Assembly: GCA_963556255.1 (NCBI GenBank)
Contig: OY744604.1
Location: 25,801,099-25,865,098 of the forward strand
Length of the DNA stretch: 64,000 bases
From: Allolobophora icterica
Lineage: Eukaryota > Annelida > Clitellata > Crassiclitellata > Lumbricidae
Direction of reading: 5' to 3'
Of this stretch, positions 1-27,002 are shown piece after piece (position 1 is the first letter of the stretch; each line of letters opens with the position of its first letter). The translations under genes were made by a program, and so were the position numbers. Under the pieces are notes generated by a model. That model had not been told where the DNA came from, did no database searches, and saw only the letters and a program-made list of their open reading frames with translations.

Positions 1-218
1 ATACTGTTGTAAAGGCAGAAGGACCTTTAACACACGCAGACATATGTCAGGAAATATCCATGGTACCAGAAAATTATATAGTGCTCAACACAAGTGGTGT
101 CGAGGTAAGAGATAATCCCCACATGGTCCCGGGTTCAAATCCCGCACGTTTGGTCCAGTCAGTCGATGCCTTACAACAGGGCGCGCGCTCGCAAGAGGGC
201 GACGAGGGGAACGCTACA
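1..218 (+). mobile_element. 3' end of the 5' LTR of a Ty3/gypsy-type retrotransposon
   Basis: Bases 1-218 are repeated almost exactly at 6922-7139, where they form the end of the 3' LTR next to host DNA. The LTR therefore ends at CA (217-218), followed by a 2-base spacer and a TGG primer-binding site. The rest of this LTR lies left of the window. The segment is also coding: the gag frame runs through it without a stop. Confidence 0.8.
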
Positions 219-3200
219 CGTGGTACCAGAATCGGAGTTTTAATGGCTGAATTGGAAAAACGGGCGGAAGTAGAACCGGAAGTGGGTTTACATAGAAGAT
301 TTACTCGACCAATGGACTTAATGGACTTGGGTGAGTCTGAGTTAGAAGTGAGTGATGTTGGTCAACAGGACAATGAAATAGACGAAATGAGTGAAGTTAG
401 TGATCAGGAAATTACATTTAAACATCCTTGGAAAAAGAATATGCTTGAACAACAGGAGATGTTTATTGATAAATGTTATGAAACACAGACTAATGTTAAG
501 TGTCTAGTTTCAGATACTGGTCGAGAGATGAGACAACCGCAGACTACACAGCAGATGAACGATAGTGTTCGTCATCCGACTCGCGCTTGGTACGCTGCCC
601 TCGACGAAAGTGCACGTCCCAGTCTCACGAGTTCTGCGTCGCTGTCTTCGGTTCCTTTCACCTACGGAAAACAAAGCGCTGGTATACCAACACATTCAAG
701 TGCAACGCCTTTCAATCAACCTTCGATCTGGGCGGTGCCTGGGTCATTTCAGGAACGTCGTCCGGTTGCAATCAGTCGTGGGCACCTGAGTTCCGGTTAC
801 CTACCAACGGTGATGTCGATTCCGACTTCGTTTGGAGCAACGACAACAATGGAAACGTGGAGCCGTGAAATCTACAGAAAGCCATGCCAAGAAGTTCCAG
901 TGCAAGTCGGGAAGGGAAGGACTGAAGGACGTCCTTTGCTCTTGCCGACGACTACAGAACTCGTCACGTTGAACCCAGCGCCGAAGGTTACAACTTCCGT
1001 CGCCACTCAAACGGTGATGGCTGATGAAGGTCAACCTGGGTCGACCGTAGAACCACAACCGGGTCCGAATGTGAAGTCAACAGAAGAGAAAGGACAGTTG
1101 GAGAAGTTGTCGGACAACCAAACCATGATGTCTACACTGCGTTCCAATAGACAATGGATTAAGATTGGTACGTACAATGGTAAAACTGCAGTCCAAGCTT
1201 TTGTCCGAAAATTTGAGGTGTGCGCAAAACACAATGGATGGACGGAAGAAGAAAAACTTCATCAGCTGATGTGTGCGTTAGTGGAACCGGCCAATCAACT
1301 GCTTTGGGAGTTCGACTCAGCCAATGTGATGACGTCAGACGACCTGATTCAGAAACTAAAGTTGAGGTACGGTGGAACAGATCAAACCACATTGTACCAA
1401 ACGCAATTAAACACCAGACGACAGAGAGAAGGTGAGGAACTTGGTTCATTGGTGCAAGATATTAGACGATTAATGATCCTTGCTTTTCCTGGACCGACAA
1501 CGAGTCACAGTGAAGCCATAGCAATTCGAGCATTTATTGACGCTCTCCGAGACAAAGAACTGGCAATGAAAGTTCGTGAGCGTGAAGCGGAAACGTTGGA
1601 CAAATCATACAACCTAGCCATGAGGTTCGATGGTTATCAGAAAGCCGAACGACGAGATTCTGATCAATCCGACCGTCGACCTACACGAGCTAAGATGGTG
1701 AGAGAAGATGATGGACATTTGGAGAAAATGCTACAACTCATCCGAGACGAGCTGGAATCGCAGCGACGACAGATGGCGAGTCTGGAGAAACGTTTGGATG
1801 GACGAGGGCACTGGGAGTCGAAGCCGAAGGAATTACCAGCGGCAACCGCCTCCACAACCAGACGTCAGTGGGAAAGAACTCGTGGTCGACCAGAAACCGC
1901 TGAGGAAAGTCAACCGCCAAATCAGGTGAGAAGAAAGTCGCCTAGAACCTGTTTCGGCTGTGGCCAGTTCGACCATCTGGTGAGAGACTGTCCTGGTCCG
2001 GTTTCGACACAACTTGGTCCAGCTTCCAGTGAGGAACCGCCAGTAGCTGTCCGCTCGAACCATGTACAGGGTAGCAGCAACGCTTACCTGTCGGTGAAAG
2101 TCAATGGTAAAACGACGTTTGCCTTGATTGACACAGGATGCGAACTGTCGTTAGTTCCGAGCTCCATGGTAAAGAAAGCAGATGTTAAATGTTCCAGACA
2201 ACTGTTACAAGCTGCAAATGGAACGGAGATCCGGGTTATTGGCGAAACGAAGCTAACCGTGGAAATCGATGGACTTCAATTCGATGCACACTGCTTGGTG
2301 ACAGAACAGATTTCAGAACTGATTCTGGGCCTGTCCTGGCTTGAAAGTCAGCAAGTCCAGTGGAACTTTGGTAAGAAGACAATTACGATAGATGGGCATG
2401 AAGTCGGCATTCACTGTCGATCAGCACCTGCCATGTGTCGCAAAGTGGCGTTGGCACATGACGTGCAAGTGCCAGCGTTAAGCGAAATGAACGTTGAAGC
2501 ATACGCCATCCTAGCGAAATTGGGTGATGTCTGTGGAAGAAGTTGGGCGACTCAACCTCAACTGCTCGACTCAGGAGTGCTGGTGGCTGGGACTCTGCTG
2601 CCAGAAAGAGCTATCGACTTGCCTCTGAGAATTTTGAATCCGACAACTAGTGCAGTAAGACTAAAGAAAGGACTCCAATGTGCAACCGAAATCGTCACAG
2701 TCTACGGCGAAAATTCTAACGATGGCCAGGTGTCCAGCTGCGGCCAAGTGATAGAGAATCACACGGAGCCTTCTAACGAAGAAGTCGAAAAAGTGTTGTC
2801 GCCATTATGGACTGATGTAGCAGAGGATGTCACGCCAGAAGCACGGTTGCAGCTTAAGCAAATAGTGTTGCAACACCGTAAAGCATTCTCGTTGCATGAA
2901 TGGGACTATGGCTACACGGATGTTTTGCAGCACAAGATTGACACTGGAGGAGAACGACCAGTCCGACAAACCTTACGTCGTCAACCACTGGCTTTACTTC
3001 CAATGATAGACGAACAGGTGGACCAAATGCTCCGGCTGAAGTTGATCGAGCCGTCGAAATCAGAATGGGCCAGTAATGTGGTCATCGTGAAGAAGAAAGA
3101 TGGAACACCTCGGTTCTGCGTGGACTACCGAGCTGTCAACACCAAAACTCGACCTGATGCATTCCCGCTTCCACTCATCAGTGAGAGTTTAGATTCGCTC

Positions 3201-4133
3201 GCAGGTGCAACATGGTTCAGTACATTTGACCTTCGTGCAGGTTACCACCAGCTGGCAGTTGATCCGCAAGACAGACATAAGACAGGTATCCTTACGAGAA
3301 GAGGTAGCTTTCAATTCCGAGTCTTACCGTTTGGTTTAAGCAACTCACCTGCAAGCTTTTCAAGAATGATGAGTCTTGTGATGACAGGTTTAAATTTTGA
3401 AATTTGCCTGGTGTACCTGGACGATATAATAGTGTTTGCCGCCGACTGGAAGTCTCACTTGGAACGTATCGCACAAGTGTTGGAAAGACTGAGTGCAGCT
3501 GGATTGAAACTGAAGCCCAGCAAATGTCATCTCTTCAGACGCCAGGTGTTATTTCTAGGACATGTGGTAAGTGGTCAAGGAGTTGGAACTGATCCAGAAA
3601 AGATTCGAGTGGTGGAAGAATGGCCTACGCCAAAGTCACTGAAAGAGGCACGTTCCTTCATTGGACTTTGTTCGTACTACCGCAAATTTGTTCCGGGTTT
3701 TGCGAAGGTTGCGCGACCTTTACACTCGCTGGCACAAAAAGGTCTCTGGTTCGAATGGACTCAAGACTGTGAGAACGCTTTCTGTGAGCTGAAGTTACGG
3801 TTAACGGAAGCACCGATTCTGGCTCTTCCGAACGATGTTGACCAATATGTATTAGACACTGATGCATCAGCAGACGCAATTGGAGCCGTTCTGTCTCAAC
3901 GACAACAAGGGCGAGAACGTGTAATCTGCTATGGAAGTAGAGTCTGCTCCGAAGCCGAAAGAAACTACGATGTGACAAAAAGGGAACTTTTAGCAGTAGT
4001 ACACTTTTTGAAGACTTACCGTCAGTACCTGCTAGGTCGAAAGTTCATCCTTCGAACGGATCACTCGGCCTTGCAATGGCTCCGAAGAACGCGCTTCCGA
4101 TTAGGCAGCAGGCCAGATGGCTCACTGTTATAG
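1..4133 (+). CDS. Gag-protease-reverse transcriptase-RNase H (5' part) polyprotein, gypsy-type retrotransposon
   Basis: The frame is open from the left edge. By comparison with the 3' LTR copy, its ATG lies 156 bases left of the window. The first internal ATG is at 60, and residues below count from there. Seen in order: an acidic, unremarkable Gag; a CCHC zinc knuckle (CFGCGQFDHLVRDC, about residue 631); a retropepsin-type aspartate motif (LIDTGCELS, about 688); reverse transcriptase with YLDD (about 1118); and the start of RNase H (DTDASADAIG, about 1266). Gag and Pol share one frame with no stop between them. The frame is lost inside RNase H just before 4133 and coding resumes in the -1 frame of the next entry. 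This looks like a single-base lesion, not programmed frameshifting, because it falls inside a conserved domain. The order protease-RT-RNase H-integrase is that of Ty3/gypsy elements. Confidence 0.9.
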   Translation, partial: TVVKAEGPLTHADICQEISMVPENYIVLNTSGVEVRDNPHMVPGSNPARLVQSVDALQQGARSQEGDEGNATRGTRIGVLMAELEKRAEVEPEVGLHRRFTRPMDLMDLGESELEVSDVGQQDNEIDEMSEVSDQEITFKHPWKKNMLEQQEMFIDKCYETQTNVKCLVSDTGREMRQPQTTQQMNDSVRHPTRAWYAALDESARPSLTSSASLSSVPFTYGKQSAGIPTHSSATPFNQPSIWAVPGSFQERRPVAISRGHLSSGYLPTVMSIPTSFGATTTMETWSREIYRKPCQEVPVQVGKGRTEGRPLLLPTTTELVTLNPAPKVTTSVATQTVMADEGQPGSTVEPQPGPNVKSTEEKGQLEKLSDNQTMMSTLRSNRQWIKIGTYNGKTAVQAFVRKFEVCAKHNGWTEEEKLHQLMCALVEPANQLLWEFDSANVMTSDDLIQKLKLRYGGTDQTTLYQTQLNTRRQREGEELGSLVQDIRRLMILAFPGPTTSHSEAIAIRAFIDALRDKELAMKVREREAETLDKSYNLAMRFDGYQKAERRDSDQSDRRPTRAKMVREDDGHLEKMLQLIRDELESQRRQMASLEKRLDGRGHWESKPKELPAATASTTRRQWERTRGRPETAEESQPPNQVRRKSPRTCFGCGQFDHLVRDCPGPVSTQLGPASSEEPPVAVRSNHVQGSSNAYLSVKVNGKTTFALIDTGCELSLVPSSMVKKADVKCSRQLLQAANGTEIRVIGETKLTVEIDGLQFDAHCLVTEQISELILGLSWLESQQVQWNFGKKTITIDGHEVGIHCRSAPAMCRKVALAHDVQVPALSEMNVEAYAILAKLGDVCGRSWATQPQLLDSGVLVAGTLLPERAIDLPLRILNPTTSAVRLKKGLQCATEIVTVYGENSNDGQVSSCGQVIENHTEPSNEEVEKVLSPLWTDVAEDVTPEARLQLKQIVLQHRKAFSLHEWDYGYTDVLQHKIDTGGERPVRQTLRRQPLALLPMIDEQVDQMLRLKLIEPSKSEWASNVVIVKKKDGTPRFCVDYRAVNTKTRPDAFPLPLISESLDSLAGATWFSTFDLRAGYHQLAVDPQDRHKTGILTRRGSFQFRVLPFGLSNSPASFSRMMSLVMTGLNFEICLVYLDDIIVFAADWKSHLERIAQVLERLSAAGLKLKPSKCHLFRRQVLFLGHVVSGQGVGTDPEKIRVVEEWPTPKSLKEARSFIGLCSYYRKFVPGFAKVARPLHSLAQKGLWFEWTQDCENAFCELKLRLTEAPILALPNDVDQYVLDTDASADAIGAVLSQRQQGRERVICYGSRVCSEAERNYDVTKRELLAVVHFLKTYRQYLLGRKFILRTDHSALQWLRRTRFRLGSRPDGSLL
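94..148 (+). other. tRNA-like segment with an RNA polymerase III B-box, inside LTR and gag
   Basis: A perfect B-box (GGTTCAAATCC) sits inside a T-arm-like hairpin (CCCGGGTTCAAATCCCG). A poor A-box-like stretch lies just upstream. The same segment occurs in the 3' LTR at 7015-7069. It is translated as part of Gag (around VPGSNPAR). It is too short (about 55 nt) for a complete tRNA and looks like a captured tRNA or SINE fragment. Confidence 0.55.
221..237 (+). other. Primer-binding site of the gypsy-type element
   Basis: TGGTACCAGAATCGGAG begins two bases after the LTR end and starts with the TGG that pairs with a tRNA CCA end. The first 11 bases would pair with the 3' end of a tRNA-Leu(UAA)-like acceptor stem as I remember it; the rest fits less well. 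A second copy of its first 11 bases occurs inside the LTR at 62-72. The gag frame reads straight through the site. Confidence 0.65.
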
Positions 4134-5707
4134 AAGAGTTTAGCTTCGAGATACAGCACCGAGCAGGAGCTTCGCATGGCAATGCAGACGCAATGTCAAG
4201 ATGGCCACATCGGATTGATGCGATACGAGTGTTGACCGAACCGACGCTTCAATCATCCGACCTACCAACCGGCTGGGAAACCGATGACATACGAGAGGAG
4301 CAACGGAACGATCCGGAACTTGGCTGGATTGTGACGAAACAGTTGGAGTCAGCAGAACCACCAACTATGGAGATGCTGCGATCTCAAGGTCGAACCATCA
4401 AGACTTTGGCGGCACAATGGCCTCAATTGTCTTTGCAAAATGGGATCTTGATGCGGGAATGGTTGCATCCAGAAACTGGTCGGACGAAGTGGTTCCAGAT
4501 TGTTATGCCACCACAACGTCGGGACAGATTGATTGAGCTGGCTCATGGAGGAATGTCAGGAGGACATTTGGGATGCCGAAAAACTATGGCACAAGTCCAA
4601 CGCCGGGCTTATTGGCCAAGTTGGCGAGATGATGTACGACGAGTTCTTAAGAAGTGTGCAGTCTGTGCTTGTTACTGGAGAGGAAAGCCGCCGAGACAAG
4701 GAAAACTTCAGAACTTGACAGTGGGAAACCCATTAGAGTGTATCGGAATCGATATAACGGGACCACATCCGTTATCTAACTCTGGTTATCGATACATCTT
4801 AACAGTCGTGGACCATTTTTCCCGATGGGCCGAAGCCTATCCGATCCGGAATCAGACAGCAGTTACAGTCGCTCGCGTGCTGGTGAAGGAATTCATCTCT
4901 CGATTCGGGTGCCCGCGACAGATTGTTACCGATCAGGGCGCGTGCTTCGAGTCCGCTCTGTTTCGCGATCTCTGCCAGCGACTCCGCATCGACAAGACGA
5001 GAACTACGCCGTACAAACCGAGTAGTAACGGCGCGGTGGAACGCTTTCACCGCACACTCAACTCGATGGTGGGCAAAGTGGTCTCTCAACGTCAACGTGA
5101 TTGGGACGTGCACTTACCCTATGTTCTTGCGGCGTACCGAGCAAGCGAGAACGAGAGCACAGGATTCACGCCGAATCGCCTGTTTCTCTCTCGTGAAACC
5201 TGTCTGCCTATTGATCTTGTTTTAGGAGATAGTCAAGTCTTACCTGCTAGTTTGTCTGTTGATGATTTTGTTTATGAACAGGTTTCCCGAATGCAAGAAG
5301 ACTTTACAATTGCTAGAAAATTTATCCAGCGCCAAGCAACGCAACGTGCTTTTCGCTATGATATGAGAGTTAAACCGGTGGAGTTTGAACCTGGCAGTTT
5401 GGTTTGGTATTTTTACCCAAGGACCGGAGTCGGATTGAAAGAGAAATGGACCCGATGGTACACTGGTCCGTACCAAGTTAAAGAGAAGCTAAGTCCGGTT
5501 TTGTATAAAATACAAAAATCACCACGGGCACAGCCGAAAATTGTGTACGTTGATAAGTTGAAGAAGTATGAAGGTGAAGGTTATCTTGATTCGCGAGAAG
5601 AAGAAACTGAGTTCGAATCCGAAGGGAGTGATTCTGAGGGAGATGGAAATACACGCATTCAGCGGCCGAAGCGAAATACCGTGAAGCCAGCTAGATATAG
5701 AGATTGA
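4076..5707 (+). CDS. RNase H (3' part) and integrase of the gypsy-type element
   Basis: This frame overlaps the end of the upstream one. It carries the last part of RNase H (HRAGASHGNADAMSR, near the start), then integrase. The integrase has an HHCC zinc module (HGGMSGGHLG about residue 155; CAVC about 194), the first catalytic Asp (GIDITGP, about 225), the second (TDQGACFES, about 285) and the Glu (NGAVERFH, about 320). A GPY-like region follows (TRWYTGPYQV). The C-terminus is acidic and then basic, with no clear chromodomain. No ATG is needed here: the frame is the continuation of Pol after a frame break near 4080-4130. Apart from that break, integrase is intact over all key residues. There is no envelope-like frame downstream. 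Confidence 0.88.
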   Translation: MAPKNALPIRQQARWLTVIEEFSFEIQHRAGASHGNADAMSRWPHRIDAIRVLTEPTLQSSDLPTGWETDDIREEQRNDPELGWIVTKQLESAEPPTMEMLRSQGRTIKTLAAQWPQLSLQNGILMREWLHPETGRTKWFQIVMPPQRRDRLIELAHGGMSGGHLGCRKTMAQVQRRAYWPSWRDDVRRVLKKCAVCACYWRGKPPRQGKLQNLTVGNPLECIGIDITGPHPLSNSGYRYILTVVDHFSRWAEAYPIRNQTAVTVARVLVKEFISRFGCPRQIVTDQGACFESALFRDLCQRLRIDKTRTTPYKPSSNGAVERFHRTLNSMVGKVVSQRQRDWDVHLPYVLAAYRASENESTGFTPNRLFLSRETCLPIDLVLGDSQVLPASLSVDDFVYEQVSRMQEDFTIARKFIQRQATQRAFRYDMRVKPVEFEPGSLVWYFYPRTGVGLKEKWTRWYTGPYQVKEKLSPVLYKIQKSPRAQPKIVYVDKLKKYEGEGYLDSREEETEFESEGSDSEGDGNTRIQRPKRNTVKPARYRD

Positions 5708-6033
5708 GTTTGCGGACTCCATTTATGCAATGATTGTTTGTGGTTTACTTAATTCAATTTCATTGTGTAGTAGTTGCTTTGGTGTGTGTCTTAGATGATT
5801 AAGACCTTAAATTGTGTGTATGGGTTGTGCCACCCTTAGCTAATTACTGTGAAGGATGGATCCTATACCCGGAACTAGTTTAGTAACAATTGAGAGACTA
5901 GGTAGAGGTAATCTACGAGTAACGTATAATTCTTCTAATGTTTTGTTGTTGCTGAATGAACATTGCTGACTTGAGAACTTGGCTTTAAGTAAAATTTTAA
6001 ATGTTTGAAAATTTTCTCTAAGGGGGTGGAGGG
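5708..6033 (+). other. 3' untranslated region and polypurine tract of the gypsy-type element
   Basis: Non-coding. A purine run (AAGGGGGTGGAGGG, 6020-6033) directly precedes the LTR start (TGTGACG at 6034). This is the expected place for the plus-strand primer. Confidence 0.7.
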
Positions 6034-6256
6034 TGTGACGAACGTCGATTTATATAATGTGTGTTTGAACGAATGGTTAGCGCAACATAAATGTGGCCAC
6101 GCACACCGAGTAATTTACATATTATCGCATCTCATTAATTCTATTAATAGAGCACCAATCCTGAACTAGCGCGGTAGATTTCTGTGTGCGCCTGACAGAA
6201 TGGAGGTTTCTCATTGGTCAGAAATGCCCGGGAATATTTGGCGCCAAGTGAACTGT

Positions 6257-6264
6257 CTATAAAA
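6257..6264 (+). promoter_or_regulatory. TATA box of the LTR promoter
   Basis: CTATAAAA lies about 220 bp into the LTR, followed by GC-richer sequence where transcription would start about 25-30 bases downstream. This is the usual LTR layout. Confidence 0.55.
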
Positions 6265-6731
6265 CAGCGAGGCCTGGCCTGCTACGCGCCTTTTCTGTGT
6301 GGATGCCGTCGCAGTGAGACGTGCGCTTTTTCTGTGTTGTTCTCGTCGCTGTCGGACGTGTTGGTGCAGTGTGATCTTTCGACGGATCGAAGTCGTATGA
6401 TCGACTGGAAATACTTGTGAATCTGTGTTTTCTTCCGGTTAGAGGTTGAGTATCGATTCCAGTTGTTTTAATTGCATTTTTGGTATCGATCGGTAGTTTG
6501 TGTCGTCAAATGCAAGCATGTGTAAAGTTTGATTATTGAATTGTTGAATTAACGATAAGTAAGCTAATTTGTGATTTCTCCGATAAAGAGAAACAGAAAT
6601 AGATTCCGTATGTTCGCAAATGTATCTGTTTGATAATTATCACACTAGCGTGTAGATTTTAATTCTTTATTCGCTGATTAGAGAACATTGACAATTAACC
6701 GTAATAACTGACTTTAATTCATTTAAATTAC

Positions 6732-6737
6732 AATAAA
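6732..6737 (+). promoter_or_regulatory. Polyadenylation signal in the LTR
   Basis: AATAAA lies 28 bases before the gag ATG in the LTR. If used, the R region would end near 6750-6760 and the gag start would lie in U5. Confidence 0.5.
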
Positions 6738-6764
6738 TATAAGTCATTGTGAAACATAATTAAA

Positions 6765-7139
6765 ATGATGACAGCAAATTCAGCTGCCATTTCTACAGGT
6801 GAAGTTGTTGAATTGTGTGCAATGATGAGGGGATTTATCTTGCGCCAGGAGAAATTAGAAAGTAGCATGTCACAGTTAGCGCGGGAAGTTGGCAGTTTGC
6901 GCGGGAACTTTCCCGCCGAAAATACTGTTGTAAAGGCAGAAGGACCTTTAACACACGCAGACATATGTCAGGAAATATCCATGGTACCAGAAAATTATAT
7001 AGTGCTCAACACAAGTGGTGTCGAGGTAAGAGATAATCCCCACATGGTCCCGGGTTCAAATCCCGCACGTTTGGTCCAGTCAGTCGATGCCTTACAACAG
7101 GGCGCGCGCTCGCAAGAGGGCGACGAGGGGAACGCTACA
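6765..7139 (+). CDS. LTR-encoded N-terminus of Gag (3' copy, cut at the LTR end)
   Basis: This ATG opens a frame of about 125 codons to the LTR end. In the 5' copy the identical frame runs on through the primer-binding site into Gag. The N-terminus is predicted helical (heptad-like LRQEKLESSMSQLAREVGSL). In this 3' copy the frame leaves the element at 7139 and stops in flanking DNA at 7184. The 3' copy is a by-product of LTR duplication and probably not a gene. Confidence 0.7.
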
Positions 7140-7772
7140 ATATTAGAGAGAGAAACTTGTTTTGATTTTAATTTTCTATGTTAAAAGGAATATTATAAAA
7201 AAGTTATCATGTTCTAATCAGAAATGTTCATAATTAAAATCAAATTGAATACACATTTAAAAGAAAACGAGATTGTATTTTTGAATGGAAAAATCCATTA
7301 AATATCTGTGACAGACAGTAATTCTGCATGTGCTGTAGGCTAGTCATTAAGTATAAAATTCAAATCTGAATGAGAAAATTTTGTTTTTTTGGCAATTTCA
7401 GTTTTTTGGCATTTCTTAGAGCCATAGAAATTTTCTGGTGGTGAGGTAATTTTCTTTGACATAATTTTGTTAGGGAGTCCTTGAAGGTTTGACTGTACAG
7501 TTATTGACAAGGGGAGATCAAAAACTGCCTAAAATTTGTTGACATAATTAATCGATGACACCATATATGGACCAGGAGGAGCGCTATTGTGGCCACTTGT
7601 AATTGTGTAGGCCTACTAACTAAAATTAACTAAAATAAAAGTCCATTAACTATAACTATAACTATAACTAAAAAATAATACTAACTATAACTGTAACTAT
7701 AACTAAAATGAAAAACCATTAACTATAACTGTAACTATAACTAAAATAAAATCTGTAAGGAGAATCACACTG
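7140..7772 (+). mobile_element. 3' part of a hAT-like MITE interrupted by the gypsy-type element
   Basis: It matches the right two-thirds of the complete MITE at 18981-19911 (shared stretch AGAAACTTGTTTTGATTTTA, and a run of AACTATAACT units). It ends in the same terminal repeat GAGAATCACACTG. The left part should lie beyond the window start, left of the 5' LTR. The following 8 bases (CATCCGTG, 7773-7780) would be one copy of the target duplication. Confidence 0.75.
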
Positions 7773-8220
7773 CATCCGTGAGAACCAAATTACGACACTA
7801 TGTGAATAAATTTCTTTGCCGAAATGTGATAATAACTTCACGAGTAGCACATCGATAGAAAGGCCCTTTAGGAAACCTGATTGATATTTTGGCATCAGGT
7901 CACTAGATTTTGCATATTGGAACAATTGCCAACACACGAACTGTTTAAATTGATTTTGACAAGCAGATCAAATTTGATATCGGTCGTAGTTATAAATTTG
8001 CTCATTATCCTGACTTTGAGCTGGATTTTACGATTGGTTGTCTCTGATTTGAAATAACATGCTGATTCAAGGTAGTATTGCGTATCACAGCATGTTGTTC
8101 AATTGAGCTGCATTTCTGTGATGAAAAGAGGAGGATAGTTCTGAGGTACATACTGGTCATCTTTTATAAGCGTTTGAGGTACAACACTGCGTCACAGAGT
8201 AGACAAGATGGGTTGATTCA
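7773..8220 (-). pseudogene. CR1/L2-like LINE reverse transcriptase remnant, first copy in gene C intron
   Basis: The minus strand reads LMPKYQSGFLKGLSIDVLLV, the conserved N-terminal reverse transcriptase block of CR1/L2/Jockey-type LINEs (LLP..QSGFRKG.ST). It aligns with 63340-63660 in the same intron of gene A. Broken by frame shifts. Confidence 0.6.
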
Positions 8221-8229
8221 TAAGCGACC

Positions 8230-8600
8230 AACCCTAATCGTCACAAGCAATCTCCAATGTCTTTATTTGTTTCTTCACGTACAGTCGGAGTCAAGCATGT
8301 GACTTCCAGTGGTATAATAAGAAGCTGATATTGATTCACAGTTTGAATGTGGTGATCAACCGGCCAACCGCGGCGCTCGTATACACGAGAGCCAAAATTA
8401 TGACACTCACTGATTCGATTTCATTACTGAAATGTTGTAGATATCGTACAGAAGCACCTCGAAACTTGATTGATCTTTTAACGTTTTGTAACTCTTTCCT
8501 GAGTTAATTTATTCTTACATCTTTTAAACGGGGTTTTACGACACAGAGCCGCAGAGCAGACAAGGTGGTTGTCTAGAACATTGACAACCTTCTTTGTAAG
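8230..8600 (-). pseudogene. Second, duplicated copy of the same LINE remnant in gene C intron
   Basis: It aligns with 63165-63690 of gene A (shared CGTCACAAGCAA, TCTTTATTTGTTTCTT and GTGGTGATCAAC blocks) and overlaps in content with 7773-8220. The remnant was therefore locally duplicated in this copy of the gene. No open frame remains. Confidence 0.5.
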
Positions 8601-8796
8601 GCAACGAAGGTAGTAGGAACTAGAAAGGTGCTACAAAGTACTTCTTTTAGCCAACGATAAAGAAAGACACGAAGGTATTATGTGGGAAATCAAAGCGCAA
8701 GAGCAAAGTCAGAAAAATGAACTAAAAGCTATCAATTTTATAAGGACCACATATTTTAAATAAAATGAGAAAAAATGCATTAGCTTCATGACATAC

Positions 8797-26995
<18,199 letters not shown>

Positions 26996-27002
26996 CTGAA
27001 AA

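Larger units (their letters stand above)
6034..7139 (+). mobile_element. 3' LTR (1106 bp) of the gypsy-type element
   Basis: It starts TGTGACG after the polypurine tract and ends GCTACA, where sequence similar to the hAT-like MITE resumes. The last 218 bp match the window start. It holds a TATA box (6257-6264), a polyadenylation signal (6732-6737), the ATG and first 125 codons of Gag (6765-7139), an internal copy of the start of the primer-binding site (6983-6993) and the tRNA-like segment (7015-7069). The left boundary rests on the polypurine tract and the TG start, because the matching end of the 5' LTR is outside the window. Confidence 0.75.

Noticed and set aside
94..148. A functional tRNA gene
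   Set aside because: Only a T-arm/B-box is convincing. There is no full cloverleaf, and the segment is duplicated with the LTR.
4060..4140. Programmed -1 frameshift site between the two Pol frames
   Set aside because: The shift lies inside the conserved RNase H domain, where a programmed site is not expected, and no slippery heptamer was seen. A single-base mutation is simpler.
6765..7184. A second tandem retrotransposon copy truncated in Gag
   Set aside because: The match to the window start ends exactly at a CA just before the primer-binding site, and the flank is hAT-MITE sequence. It is better explained as the coding 3' end of a normal LTR.
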